This document shows, piece after piece, positions 23,818 to 33,158 of a stretch of DNA of 60,654 nucleotides. The notes under the pieces are model-generated. The model was not told where the DNA came from and searched no databases. It saw only the letters and a program-made list of their open reading frames with translations. Positions within the stretch are counted from its first letter, which is position 1. The number at the start of each line of letters is the position of its first letter. The position numbers and the translations under genes are program-made. The stretch is from an uncultured Opitutales bacterium (GTDB taxonomy: Bacteria; Verrucomicrobiota; Verrucomicrobiia; Opitutales; Intestinicryptomonadaceae), in contig URJJ01000009.1 of NCBI GenBank assembly GCA_900548185.1, forward strand, positions 1-60,654, given 5' to 3'.

Positions 23818-26537
23818 CGACACAATTTTTGATTCTCAGAATCCAGGGCGTGCTCGACGGCAGCGCAGACCTCGGCGCGCCCCAGCTAAGGGCGCTCGCA
23901 ACCGAATACAGGCGCGTGTGCGAAATTGCCGAGCGCAAGCTTGTCCACTGCGCATCGCTCATAAAGGCCGGGCGGGACTATGCGGCCCTCCAGGTCGCCG
24001 AGACCGAACCGCTGCTGCTGGAATCCATAAACGAGCTGGTATTCCCGCAGATAGAGGCGTGGCGCAACTACTGCTCGATAAACTCCCTCCCGTGCCCGCC
24101 GCCATTTGACTCCTACCAGATAGACCTCGTAAAGTCTCTCTACACGCGCGAAATATCGCAGACACACCCGCTCTACCGCGACTACCGGCGCGCCATGCGC
24201 ATGCACGACTACGCCGCCGCCCTCTCCATAATAAGGACCATAGCCAAGGTAAACAGCGCAAACGCCGAGGCGAAAGCCGAATGCCAGAAACTCGAAAACA
24301 GGATAACCCTCCAGAAGTTCGAGGACGCCAAGAGGGCCATGGCGGAAAACCGCGAGCTAGACGCCGTAAAAATCGCCTCCGAAATCCGGGCCTCCGCCTC
24401 GGAAATGCTCGCAGACGACCCGGATTGGACCGCCCTTGAGGGCCGCATAGCGCGCTACGAGCGCGAAAACGCGAGGCTGCGCGTATCGCACATACTGGAG
24501 GAATTGAAGGAGCTGAAGGAATCGCCGGATTTCCGCAGGATACTCGCCCTCGGCGCCGAACTGGACATACTCTCAAGCGAGTATTCGATAACCCTTCCGG
24601 AGGCAGAAGAGGAGTTTGTCCGCGCGCAGACGCGCCGCGCCTCGGCCCTCCAGGACGAAAAATTCATGCAGGAATCCCGCGCCGCGGCATGCCGCGCAAT
24701 AGCGGCCGAAATCGAGCATCCCTCCCCCCTCCCAGCCCCGGAGGCGCTCAAAAACCTGCTGAAACTCTCGAAGGAGGCGGACGGCAGCCTTGAAGACGAG
24801 CTTGAAAAAAAGCTCTCAAATAGGATTTCCGCCCTGCGCGCAAAAATATCCGCCGCGAGGGCGAGGAAGCTCGCGGCGGCAGGCGCTGCGGCGTGCGCCG
24901 TTGCGGCGGCCGCATTCTGGGCCCAAAAGGCGTATGACGAATCCTCGAAAAACTCGGCCGCAAGAAGCGACCTGGCCTCGCTGCGGGAGACTTCAGACAC
25001 GGCGGCGGCACTGCGCAAACTCGGGGAATTCTCTGAAAAATACCCAGAAATCGCCAAGAAGCCGGAGTTTGCCGGGGTGCTCGAAAAAATTTCCGAAGAC
25101 CTCTCCCTGCGCAAGATGAGGTCGGACAGGATGGCGGCGGCGTTTTCTGAAATAGACAAATTCGATTTTGAAAAGGCCCCGCTGCAAGCCTTTGACGCCC
25201 TGTTTGAGCGCATCGGCGAGCTGGAGGCTGACGCCGCGGCATTCGAGGGCGCGGAAAAGATGCTCCTCTCCGAAAGGGTCTCGGAAGCCAAGCGGGCCGC
25301 CTCCAACGGGCTCGCCGCAAGAAAGGCCGCAATATCGGGCGCACTCAAGACAGCCTTTGCGGATATAGAAGCCGAGATGGCGGGCTTTGACCCGTTCGGG
25401 AAAGACGCCGGCGAGTCCCTTCAAAAGGCCCGGGCGGCGGAAGAGGCGGCGCGGGCCGTGGTGGAAAATCCAGGAAGGGTTTTCACGGCGACTTCAAGCG
25501 ACGCCCAAAAGCTCGCGGACGCATCCTCCTCCATCAAGGCCGCCTCCGAAGCCCTCGCCTCCGTGGAGCGCGCCGAAAAGGCCCTAGATTCGGCCCGCGA
25601 TGCCGACTCATACTTCGAGGCCCTCGGGGAATACCTGCGCCTCCCGTATGTAACAGGCCCCATGGCGCGCGAAATAGAAGCGGTGATGGCGGCGCAAAAA
25701 ACCGTGGAGTTCAACCTGTACGGCGGCATATGCCCCCCAGAACTTGCGCGGAACCTGCCCGAAAAGTTCAAGCCATACGGCATAGACTTCACAGGCGACG
25801 ACGCAGCTCTCAAGATACACCTTTACAGGGACGCCCAAAACGCCCCGATATACACGCTCGGCCAGGCCGAACAGTCGGCCCAGGCGTGGAGGGGAGGCAG
25901 CGAAGTGACGCAGCGCGCGTCTGTCATAAACGCGGCAGGCGGCCTCAATTCGGCGGTTTACCGCATAAACTACACGGACGGCATGAGGGCGCGCGGCTCG
26001 CTGCTTTCAGGTGGGGAGCTTACGGCAGAATCGAAGCTTGCCGAACGGGCGGCCCGAATATCTATGGAAGAGTCCCCGCTCAAGGCCATTGAGATAGCGG
26101 CAAACGCGAACGCGCATCCGGGATTCAAGGTGTGGCTTGAAAAGAAGCTTCTGGACGCGATGCGCTCCGACCCAGGCGAAAGCGGGCTTGAGTTCTCAAA
26201 GTCTCTAAAGGCAAGAATCGCAAAAATCGACGCCCTTTCAAGGGAGCTCACGTCAACCTCGTGGATATTCATGACCCCTTCGAGGGTTAACTTCATAAAA
26301 AGCGAGCTGTATTCCTCGGCGGTTCCCGACTACCTGCGCGAAGCCTCAACGATGCTCGCCCAGGCGGCCGCAGGCGTCAAAAACCCCATGCGGCTGGCCG
26401 GGCGCATAAACCTGCGCGGTGAAAAGGCAACCGCTTCGGAAACCTCCGAGACGCTGTACGGACTGGATTCCGACGGGAACTTTTCCGAAATTTCAAAGAT
26501 AACACCCGCAAACTTCTCGCCGCTATTTAAAAAGTGA
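23814..26537 (+). CDS. Large coiled-coil membrane protein of the GTPase operon
   Basis: 907 aa, translationally coupled to the previous gene by a 4-bp overlap. Residues 1-345 are strongly helical, with TPR-like repeats (HDYAAALSIIRTIAKVNSANAEAKAE) and coiled coils. A single Ala-rich membrane helix lies at about 352-370. A second long coiled-coil region rich in Ala, Glu and Lys extends to about residue 620. The last 280 residues are more globular, with aromatic and beta-strand segments. I recognise no enzyme domain. The likely topology is a cytoplasmic N-terminus and an extracytoplasmic C-terminus, which would let it relay signals or act as a scaffold. A terminator follows. Confidence 0.75.
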   Translation: MTTQFLILRIQGVLDGSADLGAPQLRALATEYRRVCEIAERKLVHCASLIKAGRDYAALQVAETEPLLLESINELVFPQIEAWRNYCSINSLPCPPPFDSYQIDLVKSLYTREISQTHPLYRDYRRAMRMHDYAAALSIIRTIAKVNSANAEAKAECQKLENRITLQKFEDAKRAMAENRELDAVKIASEIRASASEMLADDPDWTALEGRIARYERENARLRVSHILEELKELKESPDFRRILALGAELDILSSEYSITLPEAEEEFVRAQTRRASALQDEKFMQESRAAACRAIAAEIEHPSPLPAPEALKNLLKLSKEADGSLEDELEKKLSNRISALRAKISAARARKLAAAGAAACAVAAAAFWAQKAYDESSKNSAARSDLASLRETSDTAAALRKLGEFSEKYPEIAKKPEFAGVLEKISEDLSLRKMRSDRMAAAFSEIDKFDFEKAPLQAFDALFERIGELEADAAAFEGAEKMLLSERVSEAKRAASNGLAARKAAISGALKTAFADIEAEMAGFDPFGKDAGESLQKARAAEEAARAVVENPGRVFTATSSDAQKLADASSSIKAASEALASVERAEKALDSARDADSYFEALGEYLRLPYVTGPMAREIEAVMAAQKTVEFNLYGGICPPELARNLPEKFKPYGIDFTGDDAALKIHLYRDAQNAPIYTLGQAEQSAQAWRGGSEVTQRASVINAAGGLNSAVYRINYTDGMRARGSLLSGGELTAESKLAERAARISMEESPLKAIEIAANANAHPGFKVWLEKKLLDAMRSDPGESGLEFSKSLKARIAKIDALSRELTSTSWIFMTPSRVNFIKSELYSSAVPDYLREASTMLAQAAAGVKNPMRLAGRINLRGEKATASETSETLYGLDSDGNFSEISKITPANFSPLFKK

Positions 26538-26562
26538 TGCGGGCGTCCTGCGGGATGCAGAC

Positions 26563-26598
26563 AATCGGCCGTGGATGAATTTCCCCGGCCGATTTTTT
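26563..26598 (+). terminator. Terminator of the GTPase operon
   Basis: The stem AATCGGCC/GGCCGATT (26563-26570 with 26587-26594) is followed by TTTTTT. It lies 26 bp after the stop of the 907-aa gene. Confidence 0.88.
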
Positions 26599-26912
26599 GC
26601 ATAAAAACACCATAGCCCGCTTTCCCCTCCGCCACTTTCGGCGCATCTTAAAACGCTCCCCCGGCATTCACCCCCCCATTCCCCGGCAATCCCCCTTGGA
26701 GGGCGCAGCCAGCTTGGCATCGCAGAATGCATCGCGCCGCAAGATTTGATGAGAGAAATAGAACGGTTGAGGAAAAGGCTTGATATTTGGACATATTGTA
26801 AACCTCGCCATGGCAGAGTTTGCGGCAGACCCGGACTATCTCTCACATCCGGCGGCTCCATCCGCGCCGCGCGAAAAAAGATGACGCTGCAACTACTTTT
26901 CAAAATTCTTGC

Positions 26913-26936
26913 AAGCCCGTTGCAGGGGCTTTTTTT
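26913..26936 (+). terminator. Terminator-like hairpin
   Basis: AAGCCC/GGGCTT around a 7-base loop, followed by a run of T. No gene lies directly upstream, so it may belong to an unannotated small RNA or be a backup terminator. Confidence 0.5.
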
Positions 26937-27494
26937 CAGCCTGGAGTGTGAGTGCGGGCTGGGCGCAAAAGCTCGGAGCAGGGTGGAAAAACTTTTCAAA
27001 TCTCACTTAATTTAGGGGCGCCGGCGCAAAAAGTTTCCAAATTCAAATCCCGATGCCAACTCCGCCCCAAAGCCTTTAAATTCCCGCAATTTTCCATTGT
27101 TTCCCGGCATCTGCCGCTTCCTATTTCACCTTTCAAACATCGGCGACTCCCCAAACATTTTCAGCAAAATCAATACCGACAAATGCGGGGAATAGAAGAC
27201 GGAAACGGCGGCGGACTTTCCGCATTCCCGTTCGCGCTTCAGTCCTTTTTATCCCGCCCATTCGCGCTTGAACTCCATCCACCAGGACGGCTGCGCTTGC
27301 GGATTTGCAGGATTTGCCCGCCCGCAAAACCGTAAGACATGCGCCGCATTGGAAATTGCGGCGATGATGGGTGTCTGCGAGAGTTGGCTCCGGACAGAGG
27401 GAAGCGACGTTTTTGCAAGGTGCGTCAGGCAAAGAGTTATGAAGTCCCCGCCTGCGTGTGAAGGAGCACAGTATCTAAATTCTGCGTTATTTGT

Positions 27495-27638
27495 TTTGAG
27501 TCTGGCACCGATAAGGGAGCGGAAATCCGTTTTTGGGAGGTAGGATGAAATTTTGCGCGGATAGGGAACGCCCGCCCGGGCTTCCGCGAAACGCCGCCTG
27601 ATTTCTCGTTTCTTTCGGGGCATTATAATCCGCCAATC
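27495..27638 (+). repeat. MITE-like intergenic repeat, copy E
   Basis: The core is GGATGAAATTTTGCGCGGAT, ACGCCCGCCCGGGCTTCCGC, GAAACGCCGCCTGATTTCTC and GTTTCTTTCGGGGCATTATA. The left end GAGTCTGGCACCGATAAGGG matches the terminal repeat; the right end is degenerate. Confidence 0.82.
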
Positions 27639-27817
27639 CATTTATACTTAGTTTTGGGAAGCGTAAAACTGCCGAAAACAGGCTCCGTGAAGCTGCGCGG
27701 AAAAAGGCATAAAAACGCGCACTCCGCCCCGCAAGAAAAAGCCGCATGGGCCGGGATTTTCAGTTGCTTATATAGTTGCTGAAAGCTGGCGGCGGGACGC
27801 GCACGCCGGGGCGCCAT

Positions 27818-28234
27818 TCAGAGCTCGGGCAGAATCACCCTGAAGAAAAAGAGGCCCAAAACCGCGCATGCAAAAGCCGCCGCGCAGACGCCTGCCGCCG
27901 TTTTGCGGTCCCCGGCCCTGAAGAGGAAGAACGCGAACACAAAGGCTGAAACGCAAAAGCAGACGGAGACGAAAGAAAGCCCCCCCATCAGGTATCCGAA
28001 TACGGCGAAATCAGACCCGGCGCACGGGGAAGCCCCCCGGCCGGGCTGCGCATCCCCCGGGGCGCCGTCCTCATGCGAAGACGCCAGAAATTCGCCGACG
28101 CCGACCTCCCGGCCGCCGTCAAGCACGACCGAGTGGAGCATCCCGACGGCCCCGCGGGCGAAACTTTCGGCAATCTCCTCCCGCGTGAAGCTCCCGACGG
28201 CTTCGCCCTTCCAGACTATCTCGTACTTTCGCAT
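27818..28234 (-). CDS. GYF_2-like domain membrane protein
   Basis: 138 aa. Residues 1-50 (YEIVWKGEAVGSFTREEI...) resemble the small GYF_2/DUF4339 domain, which has a W near the start, G-F--EE and a later glycine turn. Two membrane helices follow (about 78-102 and 110-130). GYF_2 domains often sit on bacterial membrane proteins as putative peptide-binding modules. It lies 29 bp downstream of the exported helical-repeat protein on the same strand and is the last gene of that operon. The real partner is unknown. Confidence 0.7.
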   Translation of the reverse strand: MRKYEIVWKGEAVGSFTREEIAESFARGAVGMLHSVVLDGGREVGVGEFLASSHEDGAPGDAQPGRGASPCAGSDFAVFGYLMGGLSFVSVCFCVSAFVFAFFLFRAGDRKTAAGVCAAAFACAVLGLFFFRVILPEL

Positions 28235-28262
28235 GTCAAACGCCGCAAAAAGTTCAGCCGAA

Positions 28263-30287
28263 TCACCGCCCCCCGGCCGGGACGGACGAGCGCAAAAGAG
28301 GCCCCGACTGGCGCTCTATCCCCTCGCGGCAGGCCTGGGACATCGGGTATATGTCCTGCGCCATGAGGTAGAAATTCACGGCTTCCGCCGGCCTTCCCCC
28401 GCGCTCCGCCTCCTTGGCCGAATCGATGGCGCGGACGTAGTCGGAGACTTTCGGGGCTAGCTCGGACATGGCGCGGGCCACAACTATGTCGCCCTCGTCC
28501 ATCGCGCGCGCCTTTTCCAGCATCTCCCAGGCGACATACGAATTGCCCTGTATCGACATCTCCCGGGCCTGCGCGACGAGCATGTCTATCTGCGAGACCT
28601 TCGAGACGATTTCCTTGAGCTTTGCCGACTGCTCCGCGTCGTCGCGAAGTGCGAGCGCAAACTCCGGGGCGCTTTCCATCACATCGCGCCACTTGCGCTT
28701 TTCGACGAGCTCGGCGAAGAGCTTGGAGTGGCGGGAGGTGCCTATTGTCATCTGCATCACCTCGTCGTTAAACTTGTCGAGCTGCGGGTTGAGAGGCCAT
28801 ATCTGCGCGGCCTCGGCAAGGGCGGCGCGGGCCCCGGGGATGTCGCCCGAAGCGGCGCACGCGCGCGCCTCCATGACCTTGAGGTTGCTGCTTTGCTTTG
28901 CGATTTTCACCTTGGACTGGATTTCGCGCGAGGGGAAGTCGTCGGCGACCTGCCTTATGCGCTCAAGGACGCGCTCGATGCCGTCGAAGTCGTGGTTGTC
29001 GCCCATGTCCTTTAAGGCGCTCAAGTCGCGGTAGAGGCCGTGGAGGACCTTCTTTTTTTCAAATTCAAAGGACCTCACAGACGGCTCGTTTTCGCCCAGG
29101 GCAAACGCCTCAAGAAGGCGCATGAGGGCGGTGTAGCGCTGGCCCGAATCGTACAGGGAGCGCACCGATATCATGCTCTCGCGCACGTCGTTTCCGGCCT
29201 CCGTGGACATGCTTTCCAAAATGTCGTTTGTGGGCGCGAAGCCGGAGAACGGGAAGAACTTGGCAAACTGCTCCTTGCCGACCTCGAAATCCTGCGCGCC
29301 GCCCTTGTAGAGGTGCCTGTAAAAATAGGAGGCTATGGTGGCGTGCTGGAACTTTCTCGCCAGCACGAACGCCAGTATCTGGGACTGGAACTGCAATACC
29401 GCCTTCATGCCTGTGGCCTCCTTCGCAGCCGTCACCACCGCAAGGTTCGCGGCTTTCGATGCGATTTCCTCGGCCATAAACGCAACTTCCGCCGCGCCGT
29501 CGCCAATATCGCGCATGGCCTTGGCGCGCTTGAGGTTGAGGCCCTCGGTGGCGGCCCTCGCCTTCATCTCCTTGTAGCGCTCCACGGAGAGCTTCGTCCT
29601 TTTCGAGGCTTCGAGGGCGCGGTTCTGCTCGGTTTCGTTGACGCGGTAGCGTTCAAACTCCCCCTTGAGGCGCCACGTCTGGTAGACGTTGTTTGCTATC
29701 GCGATGCAGCCGTCGTTGTCGATGTCGTACTCGGCGGCGTCGTAGAGCTTGCTCCAGGCTAGGCGGACGGTCTCGGGGGAGAGGGAGTCGTTGGAGGGCG
29801 AAAGCATCGCCGCGATTTCGCCGAGTATCCGCTGGTAGGTTTCAAAATTCTGGTTGCGGAGGTCCATGGCCAGGTACCGCTCGAAGCGCGAACGGACGGC
29901 CCGGGAGTTGCCTATGTCGAAAGTCTTGCCCTTCCAGTTGAGAGTCCCGTTTTCGAGGTCCACGCTGTCCTTGTCGAAATTGAAAATCTTGTCGGTGGTG
30001 CGCTCGAAGGTGCCGCTGTCAAGCGACGTTCCCGCAGGCGCTACGGAGACGCGCGTGGAGGACGGCGCGGCGTTTATCGTGGGCGACGCGTTTACAGGCG
30101 CGTTTACCGGAGCGCTCACGGGAGCGTTGTTGCCGAGGGAGGCGCTGTTTGCAGACGCCGGAGAGGAAAGCCCCGCAGCGGGAACGGCCCCGGGCATGCC
30201 GCCGGGGGGCGTGGGAAGCGACTGGGCCGCGAGCCCGCCCGCAGCGGCGACGGCGGCCAGCGCCGAATAAAATGCGCGTTTTTTCAT
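28263..30287 (-). CDS. Exported helical-repeat protein, about 674 aa
   Basis: The start at 30287 gives a signal peptide (MKKRAFYSALAAVAAAGGLAAQ). The open frame to 30311 adds 8 residues and would overlap the upstream gene more. A Pro/Ala/Asn linker (25-90) is followed by mostly alpha-helical sequence with TPR-like units near the end, for example EAERGGRPAEAVNFYLMAQDIYP. There is no catalytic motif. It is coupled to the 124-aa membrane protein upstream, whose stop overlaps its start region. It could be a periplasmic scaffold for the adjacent ABC transporter or the coiled-coil system. I do not recognise a named family. Confidence 0.65.
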   Translation of the reverse strand: MKKRAFYSALAAVAAAGGLAAQSLPTPPGGMPGAVPAAGLSSPASANSASLGNNAPVSAPVNAPVNASPTINAAPSSTRVSVAPAGTSLDSGTFERTTDKIFNFDKDSVDLENGTLNWKGKTFDIGNSRAVRSRFERYLAMDLRNQNFETYQRILGEIAAMLSPSNDSLSPETVRLAWSKLYDAAEYDIDNDGCIAIANNVYQTWRLKGEFERYRVNETEQNRALEASKRTKLSVERYKEMKARAATEGLNLKRAKAMRDIGDGAAEVAFMAEEIASKAANLAVVTAAKEATGMKAVLQFQSQILAFVLARKFQHATIASYFYRHLYKGGAQDFEVGKEQFAKFFPFSGFAPTNDILESMSTEAGNDVRESMISVRSLYDSGQRYTALMRLLEAFALGENEPSVRSFEFEKKKVLHGLYRDLSALKDMGDNHDFDGIERVLERIRQVADDFPSREIQSKVKIAKQSSNLKVMEARACAASGDIPGARAALAEAAQIWPLNPQLDKFNDEVMQMTIGTSRHSKLFAELVEKRKWRDVMESAPEFALALRDDAEQSAKLKEIVSKVSQIDMLVAQAREMSIQGNSYVAWEMLEKARAMDEGDIVVARAMSELAPKVSDYVRAIDSAKEAERGGRPAEAVNFYLMAQDIYPMSQACREGIERQSGPLLRSSVPAGGR

Positions 30288-30288
30288 A

Positions 30289-30663
30289 TCAGTATTTCTC
30301 CATCCCACCAACTACCATGCACCCGTTTTCCAGCACCCGTATGTCGAAGTCGTAGCGCTGACCGGCGCTCAGCTTTTCCGCAAGCGCAACCGGGACCACT
30401 ATCGCGAGGCGCCCGCCGGACTGCGGGCGGACGCATATGAGCTTTCCGCCTGCGGCGTCGAAGCCGAGCTGCGAATCCACCTGCGCCCTGAGCGAGTAAT
30501 GCCCCCCAAGGACGGACGCCGGGTTTTCAAAATAGCGCTCCCTGGGGAACGGCTCCGCGCCGCCACCGGACGCCCGCTTGAATATGACTGCGCCCGCCGC
30601 AAAAACGACGGCCGCAAGCGGTATGGCTACCGCCACAATCACCGGATTAAACCTAGAACTCAT
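30289..30663 (-). CDS. Small single-pass membrane protein
   Basis: 124 aa from the ATG at 30663 (MSSRFNPVIVAVAIPLAAVV). There is one N-terminal membrane helix (6-24), then a domain of about 85 residues with alternating strands (SLRAQVDSQLGF, KLICVRPQ, RLAIVVPVAL, YDFDIRVLENGCMVV) that could be an OB-like or small beta-barrel fold. The stop codon and the next start are within a few bases, so the pair is translationally coupled. The longer open frame to 30699 begins with unlikely residues. Confidence 0.65.
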   Translation of the reverse strand: MSSRFNPVIVAVAIPLAAVVFAAGAVIFKRASGGGAEPFPRERYFENPASVLGGHYSLRAQVDSQLGFDAAGGKLICVRPQSGGRLAIVVPVALAEKLSAGQRYDFDIRVLENGCMVVGGMEKY

Positions 30664-30765
30664 TACCCCTCCCAGTTTTTCAGCATTAAGCGGGCACAAC
30701 CGTGTATGACGCGGTAAAGCCCGAAAAGTTTCACATGCCCCGCAGTTTTTTGCAATGCACGCATT

Positions 30766-32421
30766 CTAATTCCACTTTTTTGCATAGCATCCTTTCAGCA
30801 CGAATGCAATTCCAATCGCGCCCTGGGCCGCGAGCGCGGCGGCGGCAACCTGCGGGGAGGCGACCCACTCCCAGCTCTGGGAGCTTTGCACGAAGGCGTC
30901 GTACAGGCGCGTGTCCCGCATGGAGGTCATGTATCCCGCCCAGCCCCAGTAGGAGTTTATGAACGGGCGGCAGACCCATTTGAGGCACTCGGGCAGGGCC
31001 AGGACTATGCCCGAGAGCGGAAGCTGGAAGCCCACGAGGTATATTGCGACGATGTTTGCCTTGTCGGGGGACGAAAAGACCGCGCTGAAGGCCAGGCACA
31101 CGAGCGTCATCGAAACGCACACGCCCGAAAGCACTGCGGCCTGCACGGCAAACGAGCCGGGAAAGCCGCATATCAGCTTGACAAACCCGCACATCCACAC
31201 GCCCTGAAAGAGCGCGACAGCGGAGGTGAAGGCTATTTTTGAAAGCGCGTAGGCCCAGGGCCTGAGCCCCAGCAGACGCTCCTTTTCGTAAAGCCCGCGC
31301 TCGGCTGCTATCTCCCTTGCGGAGTTGTTGGAGCCCATCAGGGTGAGCAGCACGACCTGGAAAAGGATGAGGCCCGTCACCAATGCCGAAGTGCGTGCGG
31401 CCTCCATTGCAAAGCGCAGGCTTTCGCGCAGCTCCTCCACGCCCCCGAGGGACCTGTCCATGGCCAGCCCCTGTATCTGCGGCAGCCCCCCCAGGGCGAA
31501 AATCACGACGACCACCGGAAAGCCGAACGTTATGGCCGCAGTCAGCGTAAGGTACCCGCTGTCGCGGAAAAACAGCTTCACCCGCCTTGAAAGGAGGGTG
31601 GCAAACTGGCTCATTCCAGACGGCCTCGGGGCGGCGGGCGCGGATGCGGCCCCGGAGCATTCAAAGTCCTCAAGCGGGAGGCGCCTTTCCAGCCAGTAGC
31701 GCAGGCCCTTGTCGTTTAGCGCGTCGTAAAGCTTGAGGGGGGAGGATATGCCGAAGTGGGCGTTCAGTTCGCCGGGCGTTCCCTGGAATACCACGCAGCC
31801 CTCGTAAACGACAGTGACAAGGTCGAAGTAGTCGAGCTTTGCGAGGTTGTGGATTATGCACATCACGGTCTTTCCGTCGCGGCGGCACAAATCCCTAAGC
31901 ATGTCGAGGATGGCGTTTTCAGAAAGCGGGTCGAGGCCGCTTGTAACCTCGTCGCAGAACATCGCGGGCGGGTTTGTGGCAAGTTCTATGCCGAGCCCTA
32001 TGCGCCTGAGCTGCCCCCCGGAGAGGCTCCCTATCTGCTTTGAGGCGTGCGCCTCAAGCCCTATTGTCTTTAGGATTTCCCCGGTGCGCGGCCCTATCTG
32101 CGACGAGTCCGCCACGCTTATTTTAAGCGCCCCCTCTATGGCCTCTCGCAGCGTGAGCTTCGGGTGGGCGCATGTGAACTGGGGCGCGTACCCGACCTTT
32201 CCAACCAAATCCTCGCTCCTTGATATTCTGCGGCCGCAGAAGAAGGACTCCCCGGAACTCGGTATGATTTTCATCATGGCCTTCAGGAGCGTTGTCTTCC
32301 CGCATCCAGAAGGGCCTATTATCGCGTTCATTGCGCGTGGCTTGAAAGAGAGGTCGGCGTCCTTTAAAATCGGCTCCGGGGAGCCGGGAACGCGCACGGT
32401 CAATTTTTTGCAGCTCAACAT
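30766..32421 (-). CDS. ABCG-type ABC transporter half-molecule (ATPase plus permease)
   Basis: 551 aa with the nucleotide-binding domain first and the ABC2-type membrane domain second, the order of the ABCG/White group. Motifs are Walker A GPSGCGKT (36-43), Q-loop near APQF, signature SLSGGQLRR, Walker B MFCDEVTSGLD and the H-loop IIHNLAK. About six membrane helices fill residues 290-551. It would work as a homodimer exporting a hydrophobic compound. It has a short AAGAG sequence before its ATG and diverges from the three-gene plus-strand unit across 70 bp. About 100 bp downstream lies the small membrane protein, so a four-gene operon is likely. Confidence 0.9.
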   Translation of the reverse strand: MLSCKKLTVRVPGSPEPILKDADLSFKPRAMNAIIGPSGCGKTTLLKAMMKIIPSSGESFFCGRRISRSEDLVGKVGYAPQFTCAHPKLTLREAIEGALKISVADSSQIGPRTGEILKTIGLEAHASKQIGSLSGGQLRRIGLGIELATNPPAMFCDEVTSGLDPLSENAILDMLRDLCRRDGKTVMCIIHNLAKLDYFDLVTVVYEGCVVFQGTPGELNAHFGISSPLKLYDALNDKGLRYWLERRLPLEDFECSGAASAPAAPRPSGMSQFATLLSRRVKLFFRDSGYLTLTAAITFGFPVVVVIFALGGLPQIQGLAMDRSLGGVEELRESLRFAMEAARTSALVTGLILFQVVLLTLMGSNNSAREIAAERGLYEKERLLGLRPWAYALSKIAFTSAVALFQGVWMCGFVKLICGFPGSFAVQAAVLSGVCVSMTLVCLAFSAVFSSPDKANIVAIYLVGFQLPLSGIVLALPECLKWVCRPFINSYWGWAGYMTSMRDTRLYDAFVQSSQSWEWVASPQVAAAALAAQGAIGIAFVLKGCYAKKWN

Positions 32422-32491
32422 TAGCTCTTGCGGTTTGAAATAAAACTCCTAACATCTGAAACTATCACAAATATTGGGGATGCTTGCAACC

Positions 32492-33130
32492 ATGAAGATT
32501 AGATTTCTGACCGCAGCCGCGCTCGTCGCGGCGTCCGCAGCAGCCGCACAGACGAAGGCCGGGTTCGTAAAAATATCCGACGCCCTGGAGAACAGGGCGA
32601 TATTCGCCGTGGAGTTCGAGGACGGAACCTCGGCTTATGTAAACGAGAGGACGCTCGTCTCGATTTCGAGGCAGGACTATGTGGCAGGCCCGCTGGAAGT
32701 CTCCGAAATCGTGATAGAGACTACCGGAAACACGCAGATAAGGATATACCGCGCCGCCCCTGTCTCCCCGGAAAAGCTCGCAAGAAAGGGCGCGGCAAAG
32801 CTGTCCGGCATCCCCGGGGAAATGGCCCAGGAGGCCCTCAACCAGGCGGAAGCCATGAGCCCGAATCTGCCCCCGGAGCTTCAGATTGAGGCGGGAAGCA
32901 CGATAGTATACAAGGACTACCCCGCAACGACACATGCAAAGACCGCTGAATTCGCCGTCGAAAAGCGCGAGGACATAGACGCGCTCTACGAGCTTTTGAT
33001 AACGGACTACGCCCTCGAAAAGCCCGCCCCCGGAGCCCTCACAAAGCTCGGCGGCAACAAGTACGCCTACACATCGCCCGGCCAAACCCCGCAGCAAAAG
33101 CCGGCCAAAGCCGCGAAGAGATATTTTTAA
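32492..33130 (+). CDS. Exported hypothetical protein
   Basis: 212 aa from the ATG at 32492, which opens a signal peptide (MKIRFLTAAALVAASAAAAQ). The open frame from 32474 adds six residues. The mature protein is mixed alpha/beta, with a short Lys/Gln/Ala-rich tail. There is no recognised motif. It is first of a three-gene set running away from the ABC transporter; the next gene follows by about 28 bp. Confidence 0.65.
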   Translation: MKIRFLTAAALVAASAAAAQTKAGFVKISDALENRAIFAVEFEDGTSAYVNERTLVSISRQDYVAGPLEVSEIVIETTGNTQIRIYRAAPVSPEKLARKGAAKLSGIPGEMAQEALNQAEAMSPNLPPELQIEAGSTIVYKDYPATTHAKTAEFAVEKREDIDALYELLITDYALEKPAPGALTKLGGNKYAYTSPGQTPQQKPAKAAKRYF

Positions 33131-33158
33131 AAACGCTTAAAAAGGCATTACAAAAGCA

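Larger units (their letters stand above)
26599..27817. other. Gene-free region with repeat copy E
   Basis: About 1.2 kb between convergent operons without a supported gene. It contains a second terminator-like hairpin at 26913-26936 and MITE-like copy E at 27495-27638. Open frames of up to 158 codons on the minus strand have no recognisable domain or start context. Confidence 0.6.

Noticed and set aside
27133..27641. Possible small genes between the convergent operons
   Set aside because: Overlapping frames on both strands, no start context, and partly inside repeat copy E.
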